DNA of 64,000 nucleotides from Ardenticatenaceae bacterium (GCA_020634395.1 JACKBU010000002.1:186001-250000), one strand, 5' to 3'. Shown: positions 48,827-57,103, numbered from the stretch's first letter. The notes: a model not told the origin generated them from the letters alone. A program made the numbers and translations.

Positions 48827-50758
48827 ATGACCACTCTCCCTATCACCCGCATGACTCTCTACAAGCACGGCGTGGGCTTTTTCGAGCGCCGGGCGCCGGT
48901 TGACGGCGACGAAGTTTCTCTCTCCTTCCGGGTGGAGGAGATGAACGATATTCTCAAGAGCCTGACGGCCGTTGACCGGGGCGACGGCCAGGTATTGGGT
49001 GTGGATTACGCTACCCTGCAAAGCCGCGAAGAGCGGCTGGCCGGCTGCTCCATTCGCCTGGGCGACGGCCGTAGCCTGCGAGACTTGCTGATCAGCCTGC
49101 GCGGGCGGCGGGTGGAACTGCGCCTGGACCAGGGAGAAACGGCCGTGGGCATCCTTTTGGGCCTGGACGAGCTGCCCGACCGGCAGCCGGTAGCCGATTC
49201 TCTCGTTTCCCTGCTGCAAGACGATGGCGGCCAGGTGCAAACGATGGCTCTCGGCCGCGTTCAAAGCGTCACCATTCTCGACGAGCGCGGCGCGGCTGAT
49301 TTACGCTTTTTCTTGCAGGTGGCGCAAACGCAGGAAGATTACCGGGCTGTCACCATCCGCCTCAGCCCTGGCGCCCACGACCTGGCGGTCAGTTACCTCG
49401 CTCCGGCGCCAACCTGGCGCGTGAGTTACCGCCTCGTGGCCGAGCCCGACGCCGCCGACGGCCCTACGGCCCTGCTGCTGGGCTGGGGAATATTTGACAA
49501 TCGCCTGGAGGAGGAGCTAGAAAACATTTCTCTCTCTCTGGTGGCCGGCATGCCCATTTCGTTTGTGTATGATTTGTACACGCCGTTTACGCCGGAACGG
49601 CCGTTCATCGAAGAAGAAGCGCGTACGGCCACTGGTCCGGTGGACTTTTTGGGCGCGGCTGCAGCGGCCGAAATGCCCCTGTCGCCGGCTCCTATGCCGG
49701 GTATGGCTCCCGCCATGATGGCTGAATCACGCGCTCGCGCCCCCCAGGCCAAGATGTCCCGCCGTGACCTGCAAGAGGCAACGGCCGTGCAAACCAGCGG
49801 CGAAGCGTTGGGCGAACTGTTCCAATACCACATCAACACCCCCGTCAGCGTGGGGCGCGGCCAATCGGCAATGGTGCCGATCGTGGCGGCCAATCTGTCT
49901 TATCGCAAGGATTTGCTCTATAACGGGGCCAAGCTGGCCGCTCACCCCGTCGCCAGCCTGCGCCTGGAGAACAAAACCGGGCTGACGCTGGAGCGTGGCC
50001 CGGTCACGGTTATCGAAGGCGGCGACTACGTGGGTGAAGCGGTCCTGCCTTTCACCGCCGACGAAGCCGAGTTTATCATTCCTTATGCCGTGGAATTGGG
50101 TGCGCGCGTGCGCGAACAGTCTGGGGCGTCCACGCAGATTTACGGCCTGTCGCTGCAAGGCGCGTACCTGGTTTTTGAGGAATGGGACATCCGCTGGCGC
50201 GAGTATCAGATCCACAATACCACCAGCCGTGCCTTGTCTGTGCTGGTGGAACATCCGCGCCAGACCAATTATGATCTGTTCGATACGCCTGAACCGGCCG
50301 AACGTACGGAAGAAGCGTACCGTTTTGCGGTGGATGTGCCGGCCAGGAAGGAAAAAACGCTGCGTGTGCAGACCCGTTACCTGCGCCGCCGCCAGGAGCA
50401 AATCGAGCGCCAGTCCTACGTCAATTTGCAGCGCTTTTTGCGCCAGGGTTTGATTGATCGCGGCACCCATGACCTGATCGCCACCATTTTGGGCCTGCTG
50501 GAGAAGATCAGCGATCACAAGAAGCGCCTCGAAGCCATCGAGCAGGAGCGGCGGAAGATTTACGAAGCGCAAAAACAAATTCAGGGCAATATGGCGGCGC
50601 TCTCCAATACCGGCAAGGAGGGCCAGATGCGCGCTCAGTACGTCGAGCGGCTGGAAGCGACGGAGGAGAGCCTGCATGTGCTGGGCCAGGAGGAAAGCCA
50701 GTTGCAGTCGGAAATCGAGCGGCTGGAGAAAGAGATTCAGCGGCGTCTGGAAGGATAG
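48827..50758 (+). CDS. DUF4139 domain-containing protein
   Basis: The 643-residue protein opens with MTTLPITRMTLYKHGVGFFE, the typical start of this group. The DUF4139 beta-rich region spans about residues 180-540 (APTWRVSYRLVAEPD, TTSRALSVLVEHPRQ). A C-terminal coiled-coil runs from about 560 to 640. The family function is unknown. GGAGGCCACAACT precedes ATG 48827. It has no signal peptide, so it is probably cytoplasmic. Five ACGGCCGT copies lie inside. Confidence 0.88.
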   Translation: MTTLPITRMTLYKHGVGFFERRAPVDGDEVSLSFRVEEMNDILKSLTAVDRGDGQVLGVDYATLQSREERLAGCSIRLGDGRSLRDLLISLRGRRVELRLDQGETAVGILLGLDELPDRQPVADSLVSLLQDDGGQVQTMALGRVQSVTILDERGAADLRFFLQVAQTQEDYRAVTIRLSPGAHDLAVSYLAPAPTWRVSYRLVAEPDAADGPTALLLGWGIFDNRLEEELENISLSLVAGMPISFVYDLYTPFTPERPFIEEEARTATGPVDFLGAAAAAEMPLSPAPMPGMAPAMMAESRARAPQAKMSRRDLQEATAVQTSGEALGELFQYHINTPVSVGRGQSAMVPIVAANLSYRKDLLYNGAKLAAHPVASLRLENKTGLTLERGPVTVIEGGDYVGEAVLPFTADEAEFIIPYAVELGARVREQSGASTQIYGLSLQGAYLVFEEWDIRWREYQIHNTTSRALSVLVEHPRQTNYDLFDTPEPAERTEEAYRFAVDVPARKEKTLRVQTRYLRRRQEQIERQSYVNLQRFLRQGLIDRGTHDLIATILGLLEKISDHKKRLEAIEQERRKIYEAQKQIQGNMAALSNTGKEGQMRAQYVERLEATEESLHVLGQEESQLQSEIERLEKEIQRRLEG

Positions 50759-50762
50759 AAGA

Positions 50763-50816
50763 GGAGATTAGAGATTGGAGATTTGCCCAACCTCTAATCT
50801 CCAATCTCCAATCTCT
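50763..50816. repeat. Low-complexity inverted repeat of GAGATTGG/CCAATCTC words
   Basis: GATTAGAGATTGGAGATT on one side and AATCTCCAATCTCCAATC on the other form a stem across a short GCCCAAC-containing centre. It lies between DUF4139 and DUF6504 and probably acts as a terminator. The same words occur near 24994 and 47450. Confidence 0.65.
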
Positions 50817-50822
50817 GTAACT

Positions 50823-51176
50823 ATGAACACACGATTTATTGGCGAACCTATCACGGCCGTTTTCGATACCCCACCGGCCATGAGCAAAAAACCGGGCTGC
50901 CCGGACGGTTTTGTCTGGAATGACACGTCTTTTCGCGTGGCGCGGCTGCTGGAGGAGTGGGTCGATTACGGCCGTCGCGGGCGCATGGCCCAGAACATGC
51001 AGCCGGAACACGCCGCCCGGGCCGCCCAGCGCGGCTCCTGGGGCGTGGGCCGCTTCTACTTCCGCGTGCAAACGGAAAACGGCCGTACCTTCGAACTCTA
51101 CTACGATCGCGCCCCCAAAGACGCCGACGACCGCTATGGCTCCTGGTTCCTCACCCGCGAACTGCTGGATGAGTAA
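50823..51176 (+). CDS. DUF6504 family protein
   Basis: The 117-residue protein has the pattern of a small family often found beside DNA-repair genes in actinobacteria and Chloroflexota: an N-terminal strand ITAVFDTPP, PDGFVWNDTSFRVARLLEEW, then RFYFRVQTENGRTFELYYDR and a C-terminal WFLTRELLDE. I assign DUF6504 by this pattern. The role is unknown. ATG 50823 immediately follows the hairpin. The longer frame from 50775 reads through that hairpin and is unlikely. Confidence 0.75.
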   Translation: MNTRFIGEPITAVFDTPPAMSKKPGCPDGFVWNDTSFRVARLLEEWVDYGRRGRMAQNMQPEHAARAAQRGSWGVGRFYFRVQTENGRTFELYYDRAPKDADDRYGSWFLTRELLDE

Positions 51177-51271
51177 CGGCCGTTCGCCTATTTCCCCTCT
51201 ACTGCGCTAAAATTCGGCCATCAAAACTACTTGCCAGCCTTTGCTGGTGGGACCAACTTAAGGAGGAACCC

Positions 51272-51832
51272 ATGTCTCTATTTGATCAAGAAGTGAATCG
51301 TTTGATGTCCCCTACCTGGTGGGTGATGCTGCTGCGCGGTCTGGCAGCCATTGCCGCGGGCATTCTGCTCGTTTTCCAGACCAATATCACGCTGATGATC
51401 ATTGTCCTTTTCCTGGGCGGCTACTTGCTGGTAGGCGGCATTTTTGCCATCGTAGGAGCCTTCCTCCACCGGCAGGCCGACCCGCGCTGGTGGCTGGATG
51501 TGGTCATTGGCGTGCTGGGCGTGTTGGCCGGCATATTTGTGCTGCTAAATCCCAGCGAAACGCTGCAAATGGCCCCCGAATTGATCGTCTACATTCTGGC
51601 TGCGGTGGTGCTGATTACCGGCGTGCTGGAGATAAGCAAGGCGCTTACGGGCGGGAAAGGCGGTTCGCCTAACTGGTCGGGCGTGGCGCTGGGCGTCCTG
51701 TACATCGTCAGCGCCGGCTGCCTGCTCCTGCTCCCCAACATGGCGATTGGCATCATTTTCTACGCCTTTTCGATTGTACTGATTTTCATTGGCTTAATTC
51801 TGGTTTATTACGCCTTCACCCTGCGCCGCTAA
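51272..51832 (+). CDS. HdeD family acid-resistance membrane protein
   Basis: The 186-residue protein has six helices in three similar pairs. These include WWVMLLRGLAAIAAGILLVF, DVVIGVLGVLAGIFVLLNP and GVALGVLYIVSAGCLLLLP, the DUF308/HdeD pattern. AAGGAGGAA precedes ATG 51272. Members are linked to acid and general stress. A strong bidirectional terminator follows. Confidence 0.92.
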   Translation: MSLFDQEVNRLMSPTWWVMLLRGLAAIAAGILLVFQTNITLMIIVLFLGGYLLVGGIFAIVGAFLHRQADPRWWLDVVIGVLGVLAGIFVLLNPSETLQMAPELIVYILAAVVLITGVLEISKALTGGKGGSPNWSGVALGVLYIVSAGCLLLLPNMAIGIIFYAFSIVLIFIGLILVYYAFTLRR

Positions 51833-51861
51833 CCGGCGCTCATTCCGGCCGGTAAACAAGC

Positions 51862-51897
51862 AAAAAGCCTGGAGTCAGCACGACTCCAGGCTTTTTT
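51862..51897. terminator. Bidirectional terminator
   Basis: A perfect 15-bp stem (51862-51876 with 51882-51896) and 5-nt loop, flanked by A and T runs, separates the convergent HdeD-like and aminotransferase genes. Confidence 0.93.
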
Positions 51898-51928
51898 GTT
51901 CTGTGTATGGGCGGTTTGCGAACTGCTT

Positions 51929-53179
51929 CTACCCTTCTGCCTCGTACTCGGCCGAGGCCAGCTTGACGCACAGCGCCACCACTTCCATCGCCTTTTCCAC
52001 CTCCGCCGCCGGCGGACGGCTGGGCGACAGGCGAATGTTGGCGTTGTGGGGGTCTTGCTTGTGGGGATAGGTGGCCCCGGCCGGTGTCAGCGACACGCCT
52101 GCCTCTTTAGCCAGAGCCACAACACGGTCGGCGACCGGTTTGGCGGTGTCCAGGCTGACGAAGTAGCCGCCTTGGGGATTGGACCAGGTGGCCAGGCCGG
52201 TGCCGTCCAATTCGCGCGCCAGCACGTCTTGCACCGCCTGGAATTTGGGGCGCAGCAGGGCGGCGTGATCGGCCATCAGGCCCATGAGGCCGCCGGGGTA
52301 TTTCTGGATGAACTTGACGTGCCGGTACTGTTCTATTTTGTTGGGACCGATGAACTGGGTACCCATCAGGCCGACGATGTATTTGACGTTGTCCACGCTG
52401 CTGGCCATAAAACCGAGGCCCGCCCCGGCGAAGGTGATTTTGGACGTGGAGCCGAAGAGGTAGACGCGGTCGGGGTTGCCGGCTTCTTCGCAGGCGCGCA
52501 GCAGGTTGTACGGCCGTTCCCCCGGCTGCTCCGTGAGGAAATGCACAATATAGGCGTCGTCGGCGAAGATGGTGAAATCGGGCACGGCCGTTGGCATGCT
52601 CGCCAGCCGCCGCACCGTCGCCTCAGACACCGTGTCGCCGGTGGGGTTGCTGTACGTGGGCACAAAAGCCATGCCGCGCACCGTCGGGTCCAGGGCCAGC
52701 GCCTCCACGGCGTCCATGTCCGGTCCCTCAGGCGTCATGTCCACGCACACCATCTCGATGCCCAGGGCATCCAGCAGCGTAAAGTGCCGGTCATAGCCGG
52801 GCACGGTGACGATGAATTTGGTTTTGTCTTCTTTGGTCCACGGCCGTGGGCTGTCTTTCAGCCCGCGCAGCATGGCCCACATCAGGGTGTTGCTCATCAG
52901 CTTCAGGCTGGAATTGTTGCCCACGATGGTCTCTTCCGGGCGCACGCCCAGCATCTCGCCAAACAGGGCGCGCGCTTCTGCCAGCCCGGCGATGCCGCCG
53001 GGATAGTTGCGGATGGCCACCTTGCCGGGCGTCACCACGTCTTCGGCGTCGACGATGGTCAACATGGGGTTGGCCAGGTCGAAGTCCTGGTCGGATGGCT
53101 GCCCGCGCTGCATATTCAGCGCCAATCCCAGGCTTTTCACTTGTTCAAACTGCTCCCGTAATGCTTCTAGCTCACTCAC
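51929..53179 (-). CDS. Aminotransferase, MocR-like/aspartate aminotransferase type
   Basis: The 416-residue fold-type I PLP enzyme has the Schiff-base Lys in the segment GSTSKITFAGAGLGF, the substrate/PLP segment PTYSNPTGDTVS and TIFADDAYIVHF. The overall pattern matches the PF12897 alanine/aspartate aminotransferase group. It should transfer amino groups between an amino acid and a 2-oxo acid. The exact donor is unknown. The ATG 53179 is preceded by AGGAACGG. The terminator at 51862-51897 ends it. Confidence 0.92.
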   Translation of the reverse strand: MSELEALREQFEQVKSLGLALNMQRGQPSDQDFDLANPMLTIVDAEDVVTPGKVAIRNYPGGIAGLAEARALFGEMLGVRPEETIVGNNSSLKLMSNTLMWAMLRGLKDSPRPWTKEDKTKFIVTVPGYDRHFTLLDALGIEMVCVDMTPEGPDMDAVEALALDPTVRGMAFVPTYSNPTGDTVSEATVRRLASMPTAVPDFTIFADDAYIVHFLTEQPGERPYNLLRACEEAGNPDRVYLFGSTSKITFAGAGLGFMASSVDNVKYIVGLMGTQFIGPNKIEQYRHVKFIQKYPGGLMGLMADHAALLRPKFQAVQDVLARELDGTGLATWSNPQGGYFVSLDTAKPVADRVVALAKEAGVSLTPAGATYPHKQDPHNANIRLSPSRPPAAEVEKAMEVVALCVKLASAEYEAEG

Positions 53180-53628
53180 CGTTCCTCTTGCTCCTTTTGT
53201 TAAAACGCCCCGGAAGGGTGTGGAGAGTGGAGACTCTTTTAGTCTCTTAGTCTCTAGTCTCTTAGTCTCCAGTCCCGACTCCCTTCCGAAAGTTCAAAAA
53301 TACGCCATTCGCGCTGCCCTTCATTGTAGTAAGCTCGCCGCTTTTCGGCGAGGGCGAATGTGTACAAGACGGGTTTGGGAGGTGTTGGTTGGTTTGTTGA
53401 TGTGTAACGGGGCAAATCGGCCGCCAAACTCGCGCAGGGGGCAAATTTGGGCCGATTGAGCGGCGGCAGGGCGGATGGGTGAGTATCTGTTTGTGCGGGA
53501 GGGAGGGGAAACGGCAATCTGTCAACCCCGGTTGACACTTCCTGATCGTCTCCTACGTGCTCTCGTTGGCGGGCGGCACGTCGCGCCCGCCCGGCGGCAC
53601 GCGAACCCTGAGGGGCAGTTTCGAATCA
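53180..53628. other. Gene-free spacer with repeats and a palindrome
   Basis: No supported gene. Near 53226-53275 the words TAGTCTCT/AGAGACT repeat and form an inverted pair with GGAGACT. A hairpin CTCGCCG/CGGCGAG lies near 53333-53350. The 18-bp near-palindrome TGTCAACCCCGGTTGACA is at 53520-53537. Short frames here lack ribosome sites and family signals. Confidence 0.55.
53520..53537. promoter_or_regulatory. TGTCAACC-N-CGGTTGACA palindrome, second copy
   Basis: TGTCAACCCCGGTTGACA differs by one base from the perfect palindrome at 60260-60277 upstream of parA. Two such 18-mers in 7 kb suggest a shared DNA-binding protein, possibly ParB or a local regulator. Confidence 0.5.
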
Positions 53629-53880
53629 ATTCAGCATAGATTGCGCCGTGCCGCAACTGGCCCTGAATTGGTTCAGCATAGGTTGCAGTCTGCTGCAACC
53701 GGCCCTGAATTGGCTCAGGCTAGGCTGCCAGACACCGCAGCCCATCCTGAACCGATTCAGCATGGATTGCAGGCTGCGGCAAGGCGTTGTGAATAGATTC
53801 AGCATGGGTTGCGGGATGCTGCAAAGGGCTGTGAATAGATTCAGGATGGGTTGAAGGTGACTGCAATCGATGCTGAACGT
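53629..53880. repeat. Tandem array, six copies of a 42-bp unit
   Basis: Six units of exactly 42 bp begin at 53629, 53671, 53713, 53755, 53797 and 53839. Each starts with a version of TTCAGCATNGNTTGC and ends with a TGAATNG-like tail. Identity between copies is loose. The first two are closest. All frames stay open but no gene start is present. It lies just downstream of the NB-ARC-TPR gene. Confidence 0.88.
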
Positions 53881-53978
53881 ATTCGACACACGAGTAGGGG
53901 CCTGGCAGCGCCCTGTAAACCCCCGCCTTCAGATTGGTCCAATCTCCCAGATTGGACCAATCTACCCGCCCAGGCTGC

Positions 53979-56342
53979 TTAAATTGCCGCGTACGATTTT
54001 GGTGTTGGGGTGATTGGCTCCCAGCGATTTTTCCAAGATGGCCAGGGCGCGTTCGAAGTACGGCCGTGCCTCCGCCAGATTCCCCATCGCTTGCAGGAGA
54101 TAGCCCAGGTTGTTGAGGCTGACGGCCGTGGCAGGGTGGTCGGGGCCGAGCGCTTTTTCGTTGATGGCCAGGGCGCGTTCGTAGTACGGCCGTGCCTCCG
54201 CCAGATTCCCCATCGCTTGCAGGAGACCGCCCAGGTTGTTGAGGCTGCGGGCGGTGTCGGGGTGGTCGGGGCCGAGCGCTTTTTCATTAATGGCCAGGGC
54301 GCGTTCGTAATACGGCCGTGCCTCCGCCAGATTCCCCATCGCTTGCAGGAGATAGCCCAGGTTGTTGAGGCTGGTGGCGGTGTCGGGGTGGTCGGGGCCG
54401 AGCGCTTTTTCCCGGATGGCCAGGGCGCGTTCGTAGTACGGCCGTGCCTCCGCCAGATTGCCCATCGCTCGCAGGAGATGCCCAGGTTGTTGAGGCTGTT
54501 GGCGGTGTCGGGGTGGTCGGGGCCGAGCGCTTTTTCCCGGATGGCCAGGGCGCGTTCGTAGTACGGCCGTGCCCCCGCCAGATTGCCCATCGCTTGCAGG
54601 AGATAGCCCAGGTTGTTGAGGCTTTGGGCGGTGTCCGGGTGGTCGGGGCCGAGCGCTTTTTCGTTAATGGCTAGGGCGCTTTCGTAATACGGCCGTGCCT
54701 CCGCCAGATTGCCTATCGCTTGCAGGAGACCGCCCAAGTTGTTGAGGCTGGTGGCGGTGTCGGGGTGGTCGGGGCCGAGCGCTTTTTCGCGGATGGCCAG
54801 GGCGCGTTCGTGATACGGCCGTGCCCCCGCCAGGTCGCCCATGGTTTTCAGCAGCAAGCCGAGGTTGTTGAGGTCTATGGCTGTGTCGGGGTGGTCGGGG
54901 CCGAGCGCTTTTTCATCAATGGCCAGGGCGCGTTCGAAGTACGGCCGTGCCTCCGCCAGATTGCCGTAATGATTTAGATAAAAACCGGCTTCGTTGTTCA
55001 AAAAGGCCGCGCGGTTGCTTTCAATCCCCCATTCGGCAGCCAAATCCGTCGCCGCTGCCAGATGGGGCATTAACTGGCCGCACTTCACCCAAGTTGTCAT
55101 ATCCTGCTTATCAAAATCATAGGCTTGATAAAGTAAACCAACCGCTGCTTCCACCCACGCCTTAGCCCTCGCCTCGCCCATCTGGTCGCGGGCCACCGCT
55201 TGCACCAGCCGGTGCACGCTCAGCGCCCCATCCGCCCGCGTCAGCAGGGCGTAGCGCTCCAGGGCGCGCAGGGCGTCGTGGCGCGCCAGCGGGTCGGCCA
55301 GCACCGCCGCCAGCTCTTCCGGCAGGCTGTCGGCGTGGTCCACCAGCAAATCCAGCGGGATGTCGTCCGGGGCCAAAAAGCAGCACAGGTTCAGCAGGTC
55401 GGCCGCGCCCGCCGTTTGCCGCGCCGCCGCAAAGCCAATTTCCCAGGTGGTGGTAATGGTGGCGTGGTAATCGTCCGGCGCCGGCTGCCGCGCCCACAGC
55501 TCGCGCCGCCGCGCCCGGTACAGGTCCAGGTAGCCGGCGGCGTCCAGCCCATTTTCGGCCGCATACGCCGCCGCCTGCGCCAGCGCCAGCGGCAAATAGC
55601 CCAGTTCCATTGCCAGCTCCGCCAGCGTCCTCTCTTCCTCTAGCTCTAGCTCTAGCTCCATCCTCTTTCGCCAAAAATCCCCCGCCTCCGCCGCCGTAAA
55701 CACGTCCAGCCGCAGCACCGCGCCCACCGCGTCCCAGCGCGGGCTGCGCGAGGTAATGAGGATGCGCCCCTGCGGGCCGGCGGGCAGCCAGGCGCGCAGG
55801 TCGCGCGGTTCCATCGTGTCGGCGTTGTCGCACAGCAGCAGCCACCGCTTGTCGCTGCTGCTCAGCCAGGCGCGCACCATCTGCACGGCGGCGGCCTGCT
55901 CCAGGGCCTCCACCGCCAGCCCCACCTGCCGCCCCAGCGCCAAAAAATCCTCCGTCAGGGCCTCATCCACCCGCAGCCACCAGATCACGTCATACTGCGC
56001 CCGCTGCGTGTGGGCAAAGTGCAGCATCAGCTGGCTCTTGCCCACCCCGCCCAGCCCGCTAATGGTCTGGGTGATGGTGAGGGGCTGGGGGTCAGGGGTT
56101 GGGGCCTGGGGATGAGGAGCTGGCCGGAGGGCGGCGGTCAGGGTCTGCAAATGCGCCGCCCGCCCCACAAAATGGGGATTACGCGGCGGCAGATTAACGA
56201 CGGGAAAGGTCACTTCCCTGGGGATGTGAATATGCTCGTGGATGTCCCCCCCGGCGATGTTGCGGGCCGTTACGCTGCCCCCACCCACGGCCGACCCCAC
56301 GACCTGGTCATGAAAATGGCTTGCTGCTGGCTCTTCTTCCAC
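53979..56342 (-). CDS. NB-ARC-TPR STAND protein (NLR-like), frameshifted in the TPR array
   Basis: Residues 9-35 carry a Gly-rich motif (FHDQVVGSAVGGGSV, NIAGGDI) shared with the adjacent small protein. The NB-ARC ATPase follows, with Walker A GLGGVGKS (96-103), Walker B WLLLCDNAD (167-175), ILITSRS and the GLPL-like GYLPLALAQAA (248-258). Kinesin-light-chain TPRs of 42 residues begin at about 450. Eight 126-bp units encode them. One unit is 125 bp (a base missing near 54479), so the true TPR frame continues in another phase to a stop at 53962, while this frame reads Arg/Trp-rich sequence to 53979. Such proteins sense a trigger and oligomerise, often in phage defence. It may be broken, phase-variable or a sequencing error. 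Confidence 0.85.
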   Translation of the reverse strand: MEEEPAASHFHDQVVGSAVGGGSVTARNIAGGDIHEHIHIPREVTFPVVNLPPRNPHFVGRAAHLQTLTAALRPAPHPQAPTPDPQPLTITQTISGLGGVGKSQLMLHFAHTQRAQYDVIWWLRVDEALTEDFLALGRQVGLAVEALEQAAAVQMVRAWLSSSDKRWLLLCDNADTMEPRDLRAWLPAGPQGRILITSRSPRWDAVGAVLRLDVFTAAEAGDFWRKRMELELELEEERTLAELAMELGYLPLALAQAAAYAAENGLDAAGYLDLYRARRRELWARQPAPDDYHATITTTWEIGFAAARQTAGAADLLNLCCFLAPDDIPLDLLVDHADSLPEELAAVLADPLARHDALRALERYALLTRADGALSVHRLVQAVARDQMGEARAKAWVEAAVGLLYQAYDFDKQDMTTWVKCGQLMPHLAAATDLAAEWGIESNRAAFLNNEAGFYLNHYGNLAEARPYFERALAIDEKALGPDHPDTAIDLNNLGLLLKTMGDLAGARPYHERALAIREKALGPDHPDTATSLNNLGGLLQAIGNLAEARPYYESALAINEKALGPDHPDTAQSLNNLGYLLQAMGNLAGARPYYERALAIREKALGPDHPDTANSLNNLGISCERWAIWRRHGRTTNAPWPSGKKRSAPTTPTPPPASTTWAISCKRWGIWRRHGRITNAPWPLMKKRSAPTTPTPPAASTTWAVSCKRWGIWRRHGRTTNAPWPSTKKRSAPTTLPRPSASTTWAISCKRWGIWRRHGRTSNAPWPSWKNRWEPITPTPKSYAAI
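54000..55000 (-). repeat. 126-bp coding repeats of the TPR domain
   Basis: Eight near-identical units are marked by TACGGCCGTGCC at 54059, 54185, 54311, 54437, 54562, 54688, 54814 and 54940. All spacings are 126 bp except 54437 to 54562 (125 bp). Each unit encodes one 42-residue TPR and one ACGGCCGT. High DNA identity suggests recent unit duplication. Confidence 0.93.
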
Positions 56343-56360
56343 GATGGCACGATCCCCATA

Positions 56361-56393
56361 AACCTCTCGGAGGTTTGGAACCGCCGGGAGGTT
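56361..56393 (-). repeat. Paired AACCTC..GAGGTT palindromes between the NLR and its neighbour
   Basis: AACCTCTCGGAGGTT (56361-56375) and AACCGCCGGGAGGTT (56379-56393) stand in tandem between the two genes. Either can form a hairpin in the transcript. They resemble the palindrome after focA at 44776-44790. Confidence 0.7.
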
Positions 56394-56407
56394 GATTATC
56401 GTTCAGG

Positions 56408-57103
56408 CTAGAACAACACCTGCACAGCCTTCACCAGCGCCGCAGCGATGGGCGCGGCTTTTAACACGGCCAGCCCCACTTTGCCGGCGGCGGTGGCGGT
56501 TTTGGCCGCGCCGTCCAGCACTTCGGCGGTGTTTTCCAGGTAGCGCTTTAAGCGGCTGGTACGCGGTTCGTCGGACTGGGCTTCGGCCAGGGCGTCGTTG
56601 ACGTCCTCCACCACGTCGGCGGCATCCCGCTCGTCGGGAATTTCGCCGTTGGCGACGGCCTGCTCCAGCAGTTGGCGCAGCGCCGCCAACTGGTCGTTGA
56701 ACTCCTCGCGGTTCTGCGGTATCTGCCCGATGATGATGTCTCGCCCGGCAATGTTCTCCGCCTGCACGCTGCCGCCGCCAATGGCCGAGCCGACGACCTG
56801 GCCGTGGAAGTGGTATTGCACGCTGGCGGGTTGGCTGGTTGGTGGGTTTGTGGGTTGGTTGGTGGGTATAGTGGGCGCGTCCCAGTTGACGGACGGCCGT
56901 TTGGCCTTCACCGCCTCTACCACCTGGTCAAATTTGCTGTGCCGCTGGGCGTATTGCACCAGCGCCAGGGCTTTGCCGGACCGGCCGGACCCGCCCAAAT
57001 CCTCGTAGGGGATGCCCACCTCAAAGGCAAAAATGCTCAACTCTTCCAGGTTGAAATGGGTTTGCAAGGCTTCTTTTAGCTGTTGGGGGGTTACTTCTGA
57101 CAT
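56408..57103 (-). CDS. Small effector/adaptor protein with death-like (EAD) domain
   Basis: In this 231-residue protein, residues 1-70 (QLKEALQTHFNLEELSIFAF, GIPYEDLGGSGRSGKALALV, QYAQRHSKFDQVVE) match the helical effector-associated/bacterial death-like adaptor domains described near STAND ATPases. A Pro/Thr/Gln linker leads to the Gly-rich motif at 98-124 (FHGQVVGSAIGGGSV, NIAGRDI), nearly identical to the N-terminus of the adjacent NB-ARC protein. A charged coiled-coil (about 130-195) and an Ala-rich hydrophobic helix pair (about 198-231) end the protein and could insert in membranes. The gene is 65 bp upstream of the NB-ARC gene, same strand. The function is inferred, not known. Confidence 0.75.
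   Translation of the reverse strand: MSEVTPQQLKEALQTHFNLEELSIFAFEVGIPYEDLGGSGRSGKALALVQYAQRHSKFDQVVEAVKAKRPSVNWDAPTIPTNQPTNPPTSQPASVQYHFHGQVVGSAIGGGSVQAENIAGRDIIIGQIPQNREEFNDQLAALRQLLEQAVANGEIPDERDAADVVEDVNDALAEAQSDEPRTSRLKRYLENTAEVLDGAAKTATAAGKVGLAVLKAAPIAAALVKAVQVLF

Noticed and set aside
51896..53161. A 421-aa plus-strand frame opposite the aminotransferase
   Set aside because: It is an antisense shadow, with no family signal, while the minus-strand protein has all PLP-enzyme motifs.
45684..53880. CRISPR arrays at the tandem repeats
   Set aside because: The units abut each other with no variable spacers, and no cas genes are present.
55162..55845. A 227-aa Ala/Gly/Arg-rich frame over the NB-ARC region
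   Set aside because: It is an alternate-frame shadow in GC-rich DNA. The NB-ARC motifs lie in the other frame.
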